A DNA stretch of 64,000 nucleotides, taken from Rs1 sp038900335. GTDB lineage: Bacteria; Pseudomonadota; Gammaproteobacteria; Pseudomonadales; Balneatricaceae. Below, piece after piece: positions 1 through 8,923 of this stretch (the stretch's first letter is position 1; each line of letters starts with the position of its first letter). The position numbers and the translations under genes are program-made. The stretch lies in the NCBI GenBank assembly GCA_038900335.1, contig JBBMRB010000003.1:186001-250000 (forward strand), read 5' to 3'. Under the pieces are notes generated by a model, which did no database searches, was not told the DNA's origin, and was given only the letters and a program-made list of their open reading frames with translations.

Positions 1-599
1 TGCGCGATTGCAACGAAAAATTGTTCGCTACCCAATTCCCACAGTGCTGCCCACAAGTACTTGTCAGCAGAGATAGCAAGCAGCTCAAAGCGTTTCACAA
101 AGAACACAAAGATGTTATTTTCAAGCCGCTTGATGGTATGGGTGGCACCTCTATTTTTCGCGTGCAAGAAGACGGTGTCAACTTAGGCGTTATTTTGGAG
201 ACGGTTACTAAGTACAACACCGAAATGATCATGGCGCAAAAATTCATCCCTGAAATTAAAGACGGCGATAAACGCATTCTGATGATTGATGGCGAACCTG
301 TAGCCTATGCTCTGGCTAGAATTCCAACTAATGGTGAAACCCGTGGTAATTTAGCCGTTGGCGGCCGTGCTGAAGGGCGTGAGTTAAGTGAGCGAGATCG
401 CTGGATTTGCGCGCAAATTGGTCCTAAACTCAGAGAGTTGGGTATCTTATTTGTTGGTTTAGATGTGATTGGTGATTACTTAACAGAAATCAACGTCACC
501 AGCCCTACCTGTATTCGTGAATTAAATGATCAATTTGGCTTAGATATTGCCGGCGATTTAATAAATGCTGTTGAGAAGAAATGGCTAGCTAGTCAATAA
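1..599 (+). CDS. gshB: Glutathione synthetase, C-terminal part
   Basis: This is the 3' part of the ATP-grasp ligase that joins glycine to gamma-glutamylcysteine, the last step of cytosolic glutathione synthesis. The frame is open from base 3 (RDCNEKL...), so the gene begins outside the window. About 198 residues are visible of a usual 315-320. Seen: the ATP-grasp stretch LDGMGG, the GETRGNLAVGGR region, and the metal and substrate segment TEINVTSPT near the C-terminus, all typical of GshB. The TTG at base 21 is internal and is not a start. gshA, the first enzyme of the pathway, lies separately at about 13.7 kb. Confidence 0.97.
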   Translation, partial: RDCNEKLFATQFPQCCPQVLVSRDSKQLKAFHKEHKDVIFKPLDGMGGTSIFRVQEDGVNLGVILETVTKYNTEMIMAQKFIPEIKDGDKRILMIDGEPVAYALARIPTNGETRGNLAVGGRAEGRELSERDRWICAQIGPKLRELGILFVGLDVIGDYLTEINVTSPTCIRELNDQFGLDIAGDLINAVEKKWLASQ

Positions 600-626
600 T
601 CCAACATATCCATAGGCATGTGATTA

Positions 627-657
627 ATAACTACCCTAGTTTAAGGCGGGTAGTTAT
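627..657 (+). terminator. Stem-loop after gshB, no U tract
   Basis: There is a perfect 10-bp inverted repeat (ATAACTACCC / GGGTAGTTAT, 11-nt loop) 28 bases after the gshB stop. No run of T follows, so intrinsic termination is uncertain. It may instead protect the 3' end of the mRNA. Confidence 0.5.
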
Positions 658-714
658 CTATTGCTGATGACAGGATCTTATTCTAACCTTTGTTGAGTAG
701 TACTTTAAATTTTG

Positions 715-1590
715 ATGATAAACAACCAGCCAGCTAAACGATTTAGCGCATCTCTTATCGTTGCCATTGTTATCCATGTGATAGCACTGCTAGCTGTTGG
801 TTTTAGTTGGGCTGCATCACACACCAGCTCAAATACCATTGAAGTCACCCTTGCTCAATATGCCGCGCCACAACCGATCGATGAGGCCGATTTTTTTGCT
901 CAAATAGACCAGCAAGGTAGCGGCGAAGCCAGTGACAAAAAACAACTTGCTGAACAACAAATTTTTGCCCCTAATCCTGCTGATATTAGCCAACTTGAAC
1001 AAGCATCTGCTACTTCTCAACCATTGGCAACTGAGCAAAACCAAACAGAGCAAAGTGAGCCTATCACTAGCTTTGATGTTATTGTTAGCCAGCAATCTTC
1101 AGTGTCTATTGTTGCACAAAACATCAATGACGAATCTGAAAGCCAACAGGTACCGAGCAAAACAGCAGAGCTTTCTGAGCAAATAGCCAGTTTAAGATCC
1201 GTTATTAATACTCGCCAAGAAGAAATGACGAGAGCGCCTAAAAAGAGAACGATTTCGACCGTTTCTAGCAAATCGCATCAAGATGCCGAGTATTTAGAAA
1301 ATTGGCGACGAAAAATTGTCACTGTTGGCAATAATCATTATCCAAAAGCCGCAAATGAGCAAAAAATTTACGGCCGAGTCAGGTTATTAATTGCTATGAA
1401 AGCAGATGGAAACATCAAGTCTATCGAGATTTTGGAGTCCTCAGGAAAAAAAATACTGGATCACTCCGCGATTAAAATAATCCAGTTATCCGCGCCTTTT
1501 CAGCCATTTTCGGCCCAAATGCGTAAAAATACCGATATTTTAGAAATTATTCGTACTATTGAGTTTGAGAAAACGACTCTAATATACTAA
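715..1590 (+). CDS. TonB-like energy transducer
   Basis: A 291-residue protein with one N-terminal membrane segment (about residues 10-33) and a TonB-type C-terminal domain (about 195-290, YPKAANEQKIYGRVRLLIAM then a conserved GxI...SSG stretch). The middle is rich in Q, S, E and A rather than the Pro-Lys repeats of classical TonB. TonB proteins carry energy from ExbB/ExbD to outer-membrane receptors. No exbBD genes are near. Its position between gshB and yqgE matches the Pseudomonas tonB3 (PA0406) locus, whose product has been linked to twitching motility. The ATG at 715 is preferred to the TTG just before it. The ribosome binding site is weak. Confidence 0.85.
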   Translation: MINNQPAKRFSASLIVAIVIHVIALLAVGFSWAASHTSSNTIEVTLAQYAAPQPIDEADFFAQIDQQGSGEASDKKQLAEQQIFAPNPADISQLEQASATSQPLATEQNQTEQSEPITSFDVIVSQQSSVSIVAQNINDESESQQVPSKTAELSEQIASLRSVINTRQEEMTRAPKKRTISTVSSKSHQDAEYLENWRRKIVTVGNNHYPKAANEQKIYGRVRLLIAMKADGNIKSIEILESSGKKILDHSAIKIIQLSAPFQPFSAQMRKNTDILEIIRTIEFEKTTLIY

Positions 1591-1645
1591 ATATTATACA
1601 TGCGTTTTATTTTATAACTAAATTTAGTAATTTTAGTTGGGTAGG

Positions 1646-2215
1646 ATGATCAAGCAAAACATCAATTTAAAAGATTCTTTTTTGGTAGCAATGCCGAATT
1701 TAAAAGACAGTGAACATACAGGTTCACTGATCTACCTATGCCACCATGGTGAATATGGTTCAATGGGTATTATTTTAAATAAAGCATACAATATGGATCT
1801 TAAAACCATGCTAGCTCACCTAGACATCAGCACTAGTGAGCAGACATCAAATCAAGATGTATTTCGTGGTGGCGACATACAAAGTGATCGCGGTTTCGTG
1901 CTACACCCGTTCGCCCAAGAAAATAACTATATCGCCAGTTACCGCGCGAGCGATGAACTGTGCTTAACCTCCTCTATCGATATTTTAGAAGCCATGGCAA
2001 TAGGTGAGGGCCCTAAACAAGCACTGATAGCCTTGGGCTATATTAGCTGGGCGCCTGGCGAGCTAGAATCTGAAATCATCAATAACCGCTGGTTAAACTG
2101 CCCATCTAGCTTAGAAGTGATATTCAATGTTGATTCAAAAGATAAAATGCAAGCCGCAGCCTCACTAATTGGTGTAAACTTAACGCAATTAACGAGCCAC
2201 AGTGGCCAAGCTTAA
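1646..2215 (+). CDS. yqgE: YqgE/AlgH family protein
   Basis: A 189-residue cytoplasmic protein of the UPF0301 (YqgE/AlgH) family. Family features seen: the start pattern DSFLVAMPNLKDSEHTGSL, then YLCHHGEYGSMGIILNK, the mid-protein VFRGGDIQSDRGFVLHP and the ALGYISWAPGELE segment. Biochemical function is unknown; the name AlgH comes from an alginate-related phenotype in Pseudomonas. The ATG at 1646 gives the usual family length; an in-frame TTG three codons upstream would add little. Adjacent to ruvX, as in most gammaproteobacteria. Confidence 0.93.
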   Translation: MIKQNINLKDSFLVAMPNLKDSEHTGSLIYLCHHGEYGSMGIILNKAYNMDLKTMLAHLDISTSEQTSNQDVFRGGDIQSDRGFVLHPFAQENNYIASYRASDELCLTSSIDILEAMAIGEGPKQALIALGYISWAPGELESEIINNRWLNCPSSLEVIFNVDSKDKMQAAASLIGVNLTQLTSHSGQA

Positions 2216-2259
2216 CTGACTGCGCTCACCCATTTTTTATTAGCGATAAAGATACCCTT

Positions 2260-2733
2260 ATGGACAAAGTTCAACAAGTATTAGGGTTCGATTTTGGCAC
2301 CACACGCATAGGCGTTGCCATCGGACAGAACCTAACCATGTCAACGACTGAACTCCCCCCTATTAATGCCAAAGACGGCACACCACAGTGGCAGCAGCTA
2401 GATGCGACAATAGCCCAGTGGCAGCCCGATGTTTTAGTTGTTGGTATTCCATTAAACATGGATGGCAGTATTAGTGAAATGTCTCGTCGCGCCAGACGCT
2501 TTGCCAATAAGATTCAAGATAAATACCAGCTGCCATGCTTTTTAACAGATGAGCGTTTATCAACGCGTGATGCCAAGCAAATCCATTATGCCAAAGGTGG
2601 CAAATCCAACTTTCGCAAAGAATCTGTCGACGGTATCGCCGCCCAAATAATTTTACAAACTTGGTTTAATAGCGATATTAGAATACCGAGCCACAATCGA
2701 TTGGAAGACCACTATGTCAGCCCAAACTTATGA
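2260..2733 (+). CDS. ruvX: Putative pre-16S rRNA nuclease YqgF/RuvX
   Basis: A 157-residue RNase H-fold protein. Seen: the first acidic strand GFDFGTTRIGVA (residues about 8-19), VVGIPLNMDGS, and the DERLSTRDA motif with the second acidic group. The family acts as a Holliday-junction-resolvase-like nuclease and is implicated in maturing the 5' end of 16S rRNA. The length is slightly above the usual 138-150 because of a C-terminal tail. Its end overlaps the pyrR start by 20 bp, which suggests translational coupling into the pyrimidine genes. Confidence 0.95.
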   Translation: MDKVQQVLGFDFGTTRIGVAIGQNLTMSTTELPPINAKDGTPQWQQLDATIAQWQPDVLVVGIPLNMDGSISEMSRRARRFANKIQDKYQLPCFLTDERLSTRDAKQIHYAKGGKSNFRKESVDGIAAQIILQTWFNSDIRIPSHNRLEDHYVSPNL

Positions 2734-3238
2734 TGTGAACACGCTGCTTGTAGAGATGAGCGGATCTTTACAAACCTTAATTACTCAAAACAACATTCAA
2801 GATCCACTTATCATCGGCATCCGCTCTGGCGGTATCTGGATAGCCCAGAAATTGCACACTAATCTGGCAATCACCACGCAACTAGGCACACTAGACATCA
2901 CTTTTTATCGTGATGACTTCACCAGTATTGGCCTAGACCCAAAAGTTCAACCTTCAAAACTGCCTGATTCAACCCAAGATAGGCACATTATTTTGGTTGA
3001 TGATGTGATCAAGTCGGGACGTACTATTCGCGCAGCGCTCAATGAGTTGTTTGATTATGGTCGCCCAGCCTCTGTTACTCTCGTCGCTTTATTAGATTTA
3101 AATTGTAGAGAGCTGCCAATCAGTGCGGACATTATTGGCGCAAAAATGTCACTAGAGCCTGGCCAACACATTAAACTATTAGGCCCAGAGCCACTTACTC
3201 TTAATATCAGCCAACGCCAAAGTTTGGAGGACAAATGA
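2714..3238 (+). CDS. pyrR: PyrR bifunctional regulator / uracil phosphoribosyltransferase
   Basis: A 174-residue type I phosphoribosyltransferase. The PRPP-binding motif is at residues 92-104 (IILVDDVIKSGRT). IIGIRSGG near residue 33 and the YRDD segment near 65 are also PyrR-like. In Bacillus PyrR attenuates pyr mRNA; in Pseudomonas it acts as a transcriptional regulator of pyr genes and has weak UPRT activity. Here it lies between ruvX (20-bp overlap) and pyrB (4-bp overlap), the Pseudomonas arrangement. I see no clear anti-terminator leader in front of it. Confidence 0.93.
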   Translation: MSAQTYDVNTLLVEMSGSLQTLITQNNIQDPLIIGIRSGGIWIAQKLHTNLAITTQLGTLDITFYRDDFTSIGLDPKVQPSKLPDSTQDRHIILVDDVIKSGRTIRAALNELFDYGRPASVTLVALLDLNCRELPISADIIGAKMSLEPGQHIKLLGPEPLTLNISQRQSLEDK

Positions 3239-4242
3239 TCGAGTCAATAGACCACAATAGCTCGCAGCTTAACTCTAAAGGTCAGTTAAAGCATTTTTTG
3301 ACGACTCAAGATCTTCCCGCCAGCATACTCAATGAAATTTTAGACACCGCTAACTCTTTTCTTGATATGAGTGCACAACAGGTAAAAAAAGTACCTCTGC
3401 TGCGCGGCAAAACCGTGGTTAATCTATTTTTTGAGCCAAGCACGCGTACTTCTAGCACCTTTGAGCTAGCGGCTAAACGTTTATCTGCTGATGTTCTAAA
3501 TTTAAACATTAGTAGCTCATCAACATCAAAAGGTGAATCGCTAAAAGACACCTTGATGACACTAGAAGCGATGCACGCCGATATGTTTGTGGTACGCCAT
3601 CACGATAGCGGTGCTGCACACTATATTGCCAACCATGTGACACCTAATATCGCGGTGATTAACGCAGGGGACGGCCGCCACGCCCACCCGACCCAAGCAA
3701 TGCTCGATATGCTTACCATTAAGCGCAACAAAGGTAATTTTAGTAACCTTGTGGTCGCAATCGTCGGTGATATATTACATTCCAGAGTCGCCCGCTCACA
3801 AATACATGCACTGAGAACACTAGGCGTTGCAGAAATTAGAGTCATTGCGCCAAACACACTATTACCTAAAGATATTGAGGCAATGGGCGTCAAAGTCTAT
3901 ACCAATTTTGATCAGGGCATTAAAGACTGTGATGTGGTCGGTATGCTCAGACTCCAACGTGAGCGCATGAACAGCGCCCTACTACCAAGTGAGTCAGAGT
4001 TCTTTAAATTATATGGTTTAAACAGTACCCGCCTAGCTTTAGCAAAACCGGATGCTATCGTTATGCATCCTGGGCCTATCAATCGCGGTGTTGAAATTGA
4101 ATCAGCCGTTGCCGATGGCCCGCAATCCACTATTTTACAGCAGGTAACCAATGGTATTGCCGTCAGAATGGCCGTGATGTCGATGGCTATTACCGGCCAG
4201 TTAAACGCTGCACACTCTCACCATCCTGATTTAAGCGAATAA
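3235..4242 (+). CDS. pyrB: Aspartate carbamoyltransferase catalytic subunit
   Basis: Transfers the carbamoyl group to aspartate, the committed step of pyrimidine synthesis. 335 residues. Seen: the carbamoyl-phosphate motif STRTS at residues 69-73, the GDGRHAHPTQAMLD segment, the VGDILHSRVARS segment and HPGPINRGVE. The roughly 20-residue N-terminal extension before the first core helix is typical of the Pseudomonas-type class A enzyme, which assembles with an inactive dihydroorotase homologue. That partner follows 10 bp downstream. The start overlaps the pyrR stop (ATGA). Confidence 0.97.
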   Translation: MIESIDHNSSQLNSKGQLKHFLTTQDLPASILNEILDTANSFLDMSAQQVKKVPLLRGKTVVNLFFEPSTRTSSTFELAAKRLSADVLNLNISSSSTSKGESLKDTLMTLEAMHADMFVVRHHDSGAAHYIANHVTPNIAVINAGDGRHAHPTQAMLDMLTIKRNKGNFSNLVVAIVGDILHSRVARSQIHALRTLGVAEIRVIAPNTLLPKDIEAMGVKVYTNFDQGIKDCDVVGMLRLQRERMNSALLPSESEFFKLYGLNSTRLALAKPDAIVMHPGPINRGVEIESAVADGPQSTILQQVTNGIAVRMAVMSMAITGQLNAAHSHHPDLSE

Positions 4243-4252
4243 AGGGCTAACC

Positions 4253-5527
4253 ATGATTAAAATTAGTAACGGCCGCTTAGTTGACCCGGCAAATGCAATC
4301 GATCGAATAACTGATCTTTACGTTGATAACGGCGTCATTGTAGCCATTGATCAAGCGCCCGATGGTTTTCATGCCGCGCAGATCATCGATGCAACAGGCT
4401 TAGTTGTCTGTCCAGGTTTTGTGGATCTTAGTGTCCATCTTAGAGAGCCAGGCTTTACTCATAAAGCCAATATCGCCAGTGAAACGAGTGCCGCTGCCAG
4501 CTCGGGGGTTACCAGCTTAATTTGCCCGCCCAGCACCAAGCCGGTGATTGATAGCACGGCTGTGGCAGAGCTCATTAGAGACAGAGCTCATCATTCAAGC
4601 AAAAGTAAAGTGCATCCCATTGGCGCGCTCACGGTGGGCTTAAATGGTGAGCAGCTAGCACCGATGGCCGCTTTACATAACTCTGGTTGTATCGCTTTTT
4701 CCAACACCCGTCACACGATTAAAAACAGCCAGACGTTACTGCGCTGTTTAGAGTACGCAGCAACTCATGATTACCTCGTCATCTTTAATGCCCAAGACAA
4801 TAGCTTGGTTGCTAATGGTGTTGTCCACGAGGGTATTATGTCATCTGACATGGGTTTGGTTGGCATCCCTGAATCAGCCGAGACTGTTGAAGTTGCCCGC
4901 GCTTTAATTCTTATTGAGCAATCAGGAGTGCGAGCACATTTTGGTCAATTAAGCTGTCAGCAATCTATTCAAATGGTCACGCAAGCACGCCTTAGAGGCT
5001 TAAAGGTCAGTGCTGATATTGCAATGAACTACCTATTTTTCACCGATGAAAACACCAAAGGCTTTAATAGCGCCTACCATGTACAGCCACCCTTTCGCAG
5101 CCAACTCGATAGAGCGGGTTTATTAAATGCATTGGTGACTGATGAGATACAGGCAATTTGCTCAGACCACCAGCCCCATGAAGAAAGTGCCAAGAGCGCG
5201 CCTTTTGCTGCCACCGAAGCGGGTATTTCAGCGATTGAGACGTTACTGCCATTAGGTCTACAATTGGTAGAGCAAGGGCTTATTAACCTTAGCCAGTTAA
5301 TTGAAAAACTGACGTGCTCTCCCGCTAAAATTTTGCAACTCAACACAGGCACACTATCCATTGGCGCCCCTGCTGACATTGCTATTTTCAACCCGCAACA
5401 GCAGTGGTTAGTTGATCAAAACTCGCTGGTATCTGCAGGTAAAAACTCGGTGTTCTTAGGATCCGAGCTTAAAGGCAAGGTGGCCTACACGCTGTTAGAT
5501 GGAAAAATCGTCTATAGCACCCAATAG
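4253..5527 (+). CDS. pyrC': Dihydroorotase-like, probably non-catalytic PyrC'
   Basis: A 424-residue amidohydrolase-fold protein of the type I dihydroorotase family. The usual DxHxH metal motif reads D-L-S60-V-H62, so the first histidine is serine. The later ligand histidines are replaced by N179 (VIFNAQD) and Q232 (HFGQLSC); SDHQPH near 304-309 is kept. Loss of these ligands makes catalysis unlikely. In Pseudomonas the equivalent PyrC' is a structural subunit of the aspartate carbamoyltransferase dodecamer. An active dihydroorotase must then lie elsewhere in the genome. It is the last gene of the pyr block and is followed by a strong terminator. Confidence 0.92.
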   Translation: MIKISNGRLVDPANAIDRITDLYVDNGVIVAIDQAPDGFHAAQIIDATGLVVCPGFVDLSVHLREPGFTHKANIASETSAAASSGVTSLICPPSTKPVIDSTAVAELIRDRAHHSSKSKVHPIGALTVGLNGEQLAPMAALHNSGCIAFSNTRHTIKNSQTLLRCLEYAATHDYLVIFNAQDNSLVANGVVHEGIMSSDMGLVGIPESAETVEVARALILIEQSGVRAHFGQLSCQQSIQMVTQARLRGLKVSADIAMNYLFFTDENTKGFNSAYHVQPPFRSQLDRAGLLNALVTDEIQAICSDHQPHEESAKSAPFAATEAGISAIETLLPLGLQLVEQGLINLSQLIEKLTCSPAKILQLNTGTLSIGAPADIAIFNPQQQWLVDQNSLVSAGKNSVFLGSELKGKVAYTLLDGKIVYSTQ

Positions 5528-5542
5528 GGAATTAGCGGTACG

Positions 5543-5579
5543 AAAAAGCCCGAGTATTAGATAATACTCGGGCTGTTTT
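5543..5579. terminator. Bidirectional terminator, pyrC' / yiaA
   Basis: A 12-bp perfect stem (AGCCCGAGTATT with a 4-nt loop) is flanked by an A run on the left and TGTTTT on the right. It can terminate both pyrC' on the plus strand and the convergent yiaA on the minus strand. Confidence 0.9.
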
Positions 5580-5607
5580 GATACTATCTATGATATTTAC
5601 TTAAAGA

Positions 5608-6087
5608 TTAGCTTGAGCTTTTCTCAACAGTCTTTAGCTGCTCTTGCTCCGTTTGATTTACTGTTAACTCATCTGTTTTATCTGCCGCTATATCGCGAGT
5701 GTTTTTTTGCACTGTAATAACAGCAAACAAACTAACGATAAACGACATAGCGTAAAAACCTTTTTCACTTAACAACATCTGTGCATTAAATAAACCAATC
5801 GCTAATAGTGCAATCGATGAGAAAAACGCTCCCCAGCAAATCGTGGTAAACATTTTTGTCACATCAATTCCCTCTGCTATATCCCTCACTGTTTTTTGTA
5901 GGGCGACCGCAGAAAACAACGATAATAAAAAAACAGCTAAGTAAAATCCTTTTTCACTGAGCACTAGTTCTGCGTTCCACAGCCCTAATAAAAAGCCAAC
6001 AACCCCAACAGCTAATGTCACGATTGATGCGCTGCGATAAGCGCTACTCGGTTGATTGACGATCTGTGTTATTTGAGTATTTTGCAT
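5608..6087 (-). CDS. yiaA: YiaA-like inner membrane protein
   Basis: A protein of about 159 residues made of two YiaAB repeats. Each is a pair of hydrophobic helices separated by GLWNAE-L-LSEKGFY (first copy) or GLFNAQ-L-LSEKGFY (second copy), and each ends in a polar QKTVRDIA / QKNTRDIA stretch. Four membrane segments are expected. E. coli YiaA has the same plan; its function is not known. A polar Glu/Thr-rich tail follows. The ATG at 6087 has AGGAA 8 bases upstream; a longer in-frame extension to 6150 lacks such a site and is not used. Confidence 0.88.
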   Translation of the reverse strand: MQNTQITQIVNQPSSAYRSASIVTLAVGVVGFLLGLWNAELVLSEKGFYLAVFLLSLFSAVALQKTVRDIAEGIDVTKMFTTICWGAFFSSIALLAIGLFNAQMLLSEKGFYAMSFIVSLFAVITVQKNTRDIAADKTDELTVNQTEQEQLKTVEKSSS

Positions 6088-6235
6088 TTTGATGTTCCTT
6101 ATATTTATTAAAATGTCTGCTTGATCTGGAATAAGAATACAAGACAGCATTTAAAATTAATACCGAAACGAAAAAAGCACAAAAAAAGCAAACTAAAAGA
6201 CTACTTTTAATATTCTTTTGATTATTTTAGATGAT

Positions 6236-6901
6236 TTATAAGACACTAGAGAGCTTTTTTAAGCCACTAGGCGTATCGATATAAGCCGTTAAAAACGGCA
6301 GCTTACCATGCGCTAACTCACAGACATCAACAATCGCTAGGGCATCAATTGATGCCAAACAATCGCGAAGCCACTGAGGGTAAGGGTGATGAATTTCTAG
6401 CTTTTGTAGATGACAGCCCAAATCAGCCATATTGCTGGCAGGGTGAGATTGACTATGCCATTCAATAGCATGCGCTAGCATACCACTGCCTAATAAACGC
6501 CCGTCACTAGGTAAACCAAAGTTCCAACTCAGCTCTGCCCTACTCACTCGCACGCTTTGACCTAGGCTAAATGAGGCCTGTGCAATGAGTGCCTGCAGAT
6601 TATTGGTATTAACGACCCATGTTAGCAGGCAAGGCTCAACTGCTATTTGGCGGCGCACAAAAGGGTCATCTAACCCATACCATCTTGGCTGCGCTGGTGC
6701 TGTTATCTCATTATTGATAGCAATTACTTCTAGAAAAGCGCTATTACCTAACTGCATCAAATGGTTATGAGTTCCCATAGCAGTATGTACACCACCAAAG
6801 GGAATATCGACACCTAACACCTTGCGAACATATTCAACACCTTGCTCAAGGCTGTTGGCAGCGATGACTAAATGATCAAGGTTTACCAAGTTATCATTCA
6901 T
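6236..6901 (-). CDS. VOC-fold (glyoxalase-like) protein
   Basis: A 221-residue protein with an N-terminal vicinal-oxygen-chelate module: LDHLVIAANSLEQGVEYV (about residues 8-25), then GGVHTAMGTHNHLMQLGNSAFLEVIAI with candidate metal-binding His and Glu. The layout matches the Glyoxalase_3-type domain annotated in many proteobacteria. Enzyme activity and substrate are not known. It lies downstream of, and may be co-transcribed with, the NTF2-like gene starting at 7522. The start at 6901 has GAGAG upstream. Confidence 0.8.
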   Translation of the reverse strand: MNDNLVNLDHLVIAANSLEQGVEYVRKVLGVDIPFGGVHTAMGTHNHLMQLGNSAFLEVIAINNEITAPAQPRWYGLDDPFVRRQIAVEPCLLTWVVNTNNLQALIAQASFSLGQSVRVSRAELSWNFGLPSDGRLLGSGMLAHAIEWHSQSHPASNMADLGCHLQKLEIHHPYPQWLRDCLASIDALAIVDVCELAHGKLPFLTAYIDTPSGLKKLSSVL

Positions 6902-6949
6902 CACTAACTCTCAGTTAATAGCTGATTTTATACTTAAAAATCAGTTATG

Positions 6950-7522
6950 TTATTCAATGTTTTTACCAGGCATATTTAGCAACATCGTTTTAAATGCGGT
7001 GATATCGTCTATATTAGGCAGGTTGTCTAACAATTTAGCCGATGTTATCCATGGGTAATCTAGTGCTTGCAGCCAAGGTAATAATACCGGCGTCTTATCA
7101 TTCGTTAGATTAATCATTTCATCTATTCTAATAGTTAGTTTATCGACCATATTATTGGCAGGTGATCCATGCAAATCGTGCTGAAAAACCCACCTATATT
7201 GTCCATAACCAAAACGTAATGCCTGCGATGATCTATCACTCATTGCCACTAACCAGTCACAACACAGCGTATTATTGTTAATTGTGATGGTGTCAATTAG
7301 GCATAGAGTATAAATATTTTCATACGCCAAATTAAAATTCCTAACCAGCACCTCGCTGATGTTATCAACACCCAGTACTTTAGCAGGAAAGGTTATATTA
7401 TCTGAATTGACTTGCATCTCAAGTTCAGCACCGCTGGTAAAAACACTGCTCATCAAATGCGGTTTATTACCATCTTTAGCTTTGATGTAATCACTGATCT
7501 TGTTTAAATATAACTGTGTCAT
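6950..7522 (-). CDS. NTF2-like fold protein, function unknown
   Basis: A 190-residue soluble protein without signal peptide. The first 125 residues (a helical start, ISDYIKAKDGNKPHLMSSVF, followed by strands with FPAKVLGVDNISEVLVRNF and a closing GYGQYRWVF) resemble the SnoaL/NTF2-like superfamily, often a small-molecule binding or lyase fold. I cannot name a substrate. GGA stands 8 bases before the ATG. It precedes the VOC gene by about 48 bp in the same direction, so the two may form an operon. Confidence 0.65.
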   Translation of the reverse strand: MTQLYLNKISDYIKAKDGNKPHLMSSVFTSGAELEMQVNSDNITFPAKVLGVDNISEVLVRNFNLAYENIYTLCLIDTITINNNTLCCDWLVAMSDRSSQALRFGYGQYRWVFQHDLHGSPANNMVDKLTIRIDEMINLTNDKTPVLLPWLQALDYPWITSAKLLDNLPNIDDITAFKTMLLNMPGKNIE

Positions 7523-7673
7523 TTTTATTATCCATATCGATGGCTATCACTTTAAGCTGCTCATTATAAATAGGCTAGCATTATTTAAATAGTACTCGCT
7601 CAAATTAATAGCTAACAGCCATAACCTGAGATTATCCATTAATATTGATTTGAAAAGGGCAACCGCATGAACA

Positions 7674-7696
7674 AGGCAGCTCAGCTAGAGCTGCCT
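7674..7696 (-). terminator. Stem-loop downstream of fdhA
   Basis: A 9-bp perfect stem (AGGCAGCTC / GAGCTGCCT, 5-nt loop) lies about 31 bp beyond the fdhA stop. The following minus-strand bases (TGTTC) are only weakly T-rich, so it is a tentative terminator or mRNA-end stabiliser. Confidence 0.5.
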
Positions 7697-7726
7697 ATAC
7701 AACAGACAAGATTTAAAGATAACAGT

Positions 7727-8923
7727 TTAAGAAAGTTGGTTATGTGGGTCGATAACGAATTTTTTAGCGGCACCGCCATCAAAATCAGCATACCCCTGAG
7801 GCGCTTGATCAAGGGAGATAACTTGTACGTTAACAGCCTTTGCAATATCCACTTTATCAAACAAGATAGCTTGCATTAATTGACGCTGGTAGCGCATCGC
7901 AGGGCACTGCCCTGTATGAAAAGAATGAGATTTTGCCCAACCTAAGCCAAAGCGCATGCTCAGTGCACCGACTTTAGCGGCATCATCTTGCGCACCTGGA
8001 TCTTCTGTTACATAGAGGCCTGGAATACCAATTTGACCACCAGCACGGGTGATTGACATAGCCGAGTTTAATACCGTTGCCGGTGCTTCAACATTGTGAT
8101 TGCAACCACAACCGTGCGCTTCAAAACCGACACAATCGACAAACGCATCCACTTCGCGCTCACCTAGAATCACCTCTAGCTTGTCTTCCATCTCACCATC
8201 TTCACGAAGATCAATGGTTTCACAACCAAAACTTCTCGCTTGCGCCAAGCGCTCTTCAATCATGTCACCGACGATGACACAAGCAGCACCTAATAACTGT
8301 GCTGAGACAGCAGCCGCCAAACCGACAGGGCCAGCACCGGCAATATAAACAGTCGAGCCAGGGCCAACACCTGCTGTGACACAGCCATGAAAACCTGTCG
8401 GGAAGATGTCAGATAGCAGCGTCAGGTCACGGATTTTTTCCATTGCCTGATCGGAATTAGGGAATTTAAGTAAGTTAAAGTCAGCATAGGGCACCATGAC
8501 GTATTCAGCTTGCCCGCCTACCCAGCCACCCATATCAACATAACCATAGGCAGCGCCCGGTCTTGCTGGGTTAACGTTCAAACAAATACCCGTTAAACCT
8601 TCTTTACAGTTACGACAGCGACCACAGGCTATATTAAAGGGCACTGAGACAATATCGCCCTCTTTCAAGAACTCAACATCACCACCACATTCAATGATTT
8701 GACCAGTAATTTCATGGCCTAATACCAATCCTGATTCTGCCGTGGTGCGACCACGCACCATGTGCTGATCCGAACCACAAATATTGGTGGTCAACACACG
8801 TAAAATAACGCCGTGATTACACTTCCTATTACCGATACTCAAAGTAGGAAAAGCAATTGACTCAACTGCTACTTGCCCAGGGCCTTTATAAACAACACCG
8901 CGATTACTCATATTCATACTCAT
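7727..8923 (-). CDS. fdhA: Glutathione-independent formaldehyde dehydrogenase
   Basis: A 398-residue zinc-dependent medium-chain dehydrogenase, closely matching the Pseudomonas putida FdhA type, which oxidises formaldehyde to formate with tightly bound NAD. Seen: catalytic zinc residues in NICGSDQHMVRGRT and GHEITG, the four-cysteine structural zinc loop CGRCRNCKEGLTGIC, the nucleotide-binding AGAGPVGLAA, and the long family-specific insert ending in GLYVTEDPGA with FGLGWAKSHSFHTGQ. The C-terminus FVIDPH is typical. AGGA lies 10 bases before the ATG. It is divergent from nadV, which recycles the nicotinamide part of NAD. Confidence 0.95.
   Translation of the reverse strand: MSMNMSNRGVVYKGPGQVAVESIAFPTLSIGNRKCNHGVILRVLTTNICGSDQHMVRGRTTAESGLVLGHEITGQIIECGGDVEFLKEGDIVSVPFNIACGRCRNCKEGLTGICLNVNPARPGAAYGYVDMGGWVGGQAEYVMVPYADFNLLKFPNSDQAMEKIRDLTLLSDIFPTGFHGCVTAGVGPGSTVYIAGAGPVGLAAAVSAQLLGAACVIVGDMIEERLAQARSFGCETIDLREDGEMEDKLEVILGEREVDAFVDCVGFEAHGCGCNHNVEAPATVLNSAMSITRAGGQIGIPGLYVTEDPGAQDDAAKVGALSMRFGLGWAKSHSFHTGQCPAMRYQRQLMQAILFDKVDIAKAVNVQVISLDQAPQGYADFDGGAAKKFVIDPHNQLS

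Noticed and set aside
21..23. TTG as the gshB start
   Set aside because: The reading frame is open to the window edge with conserved GshB residues before it, so the gene is simply cut by the window.
7667..7879. 70-codon plus-strand ORF near the fdhA 3' end
   Set aside because: Two thirds of it overlaps the fdhA coding region antisense, it contains the fdhA downstream stem-loop, and it shows no family pattern.
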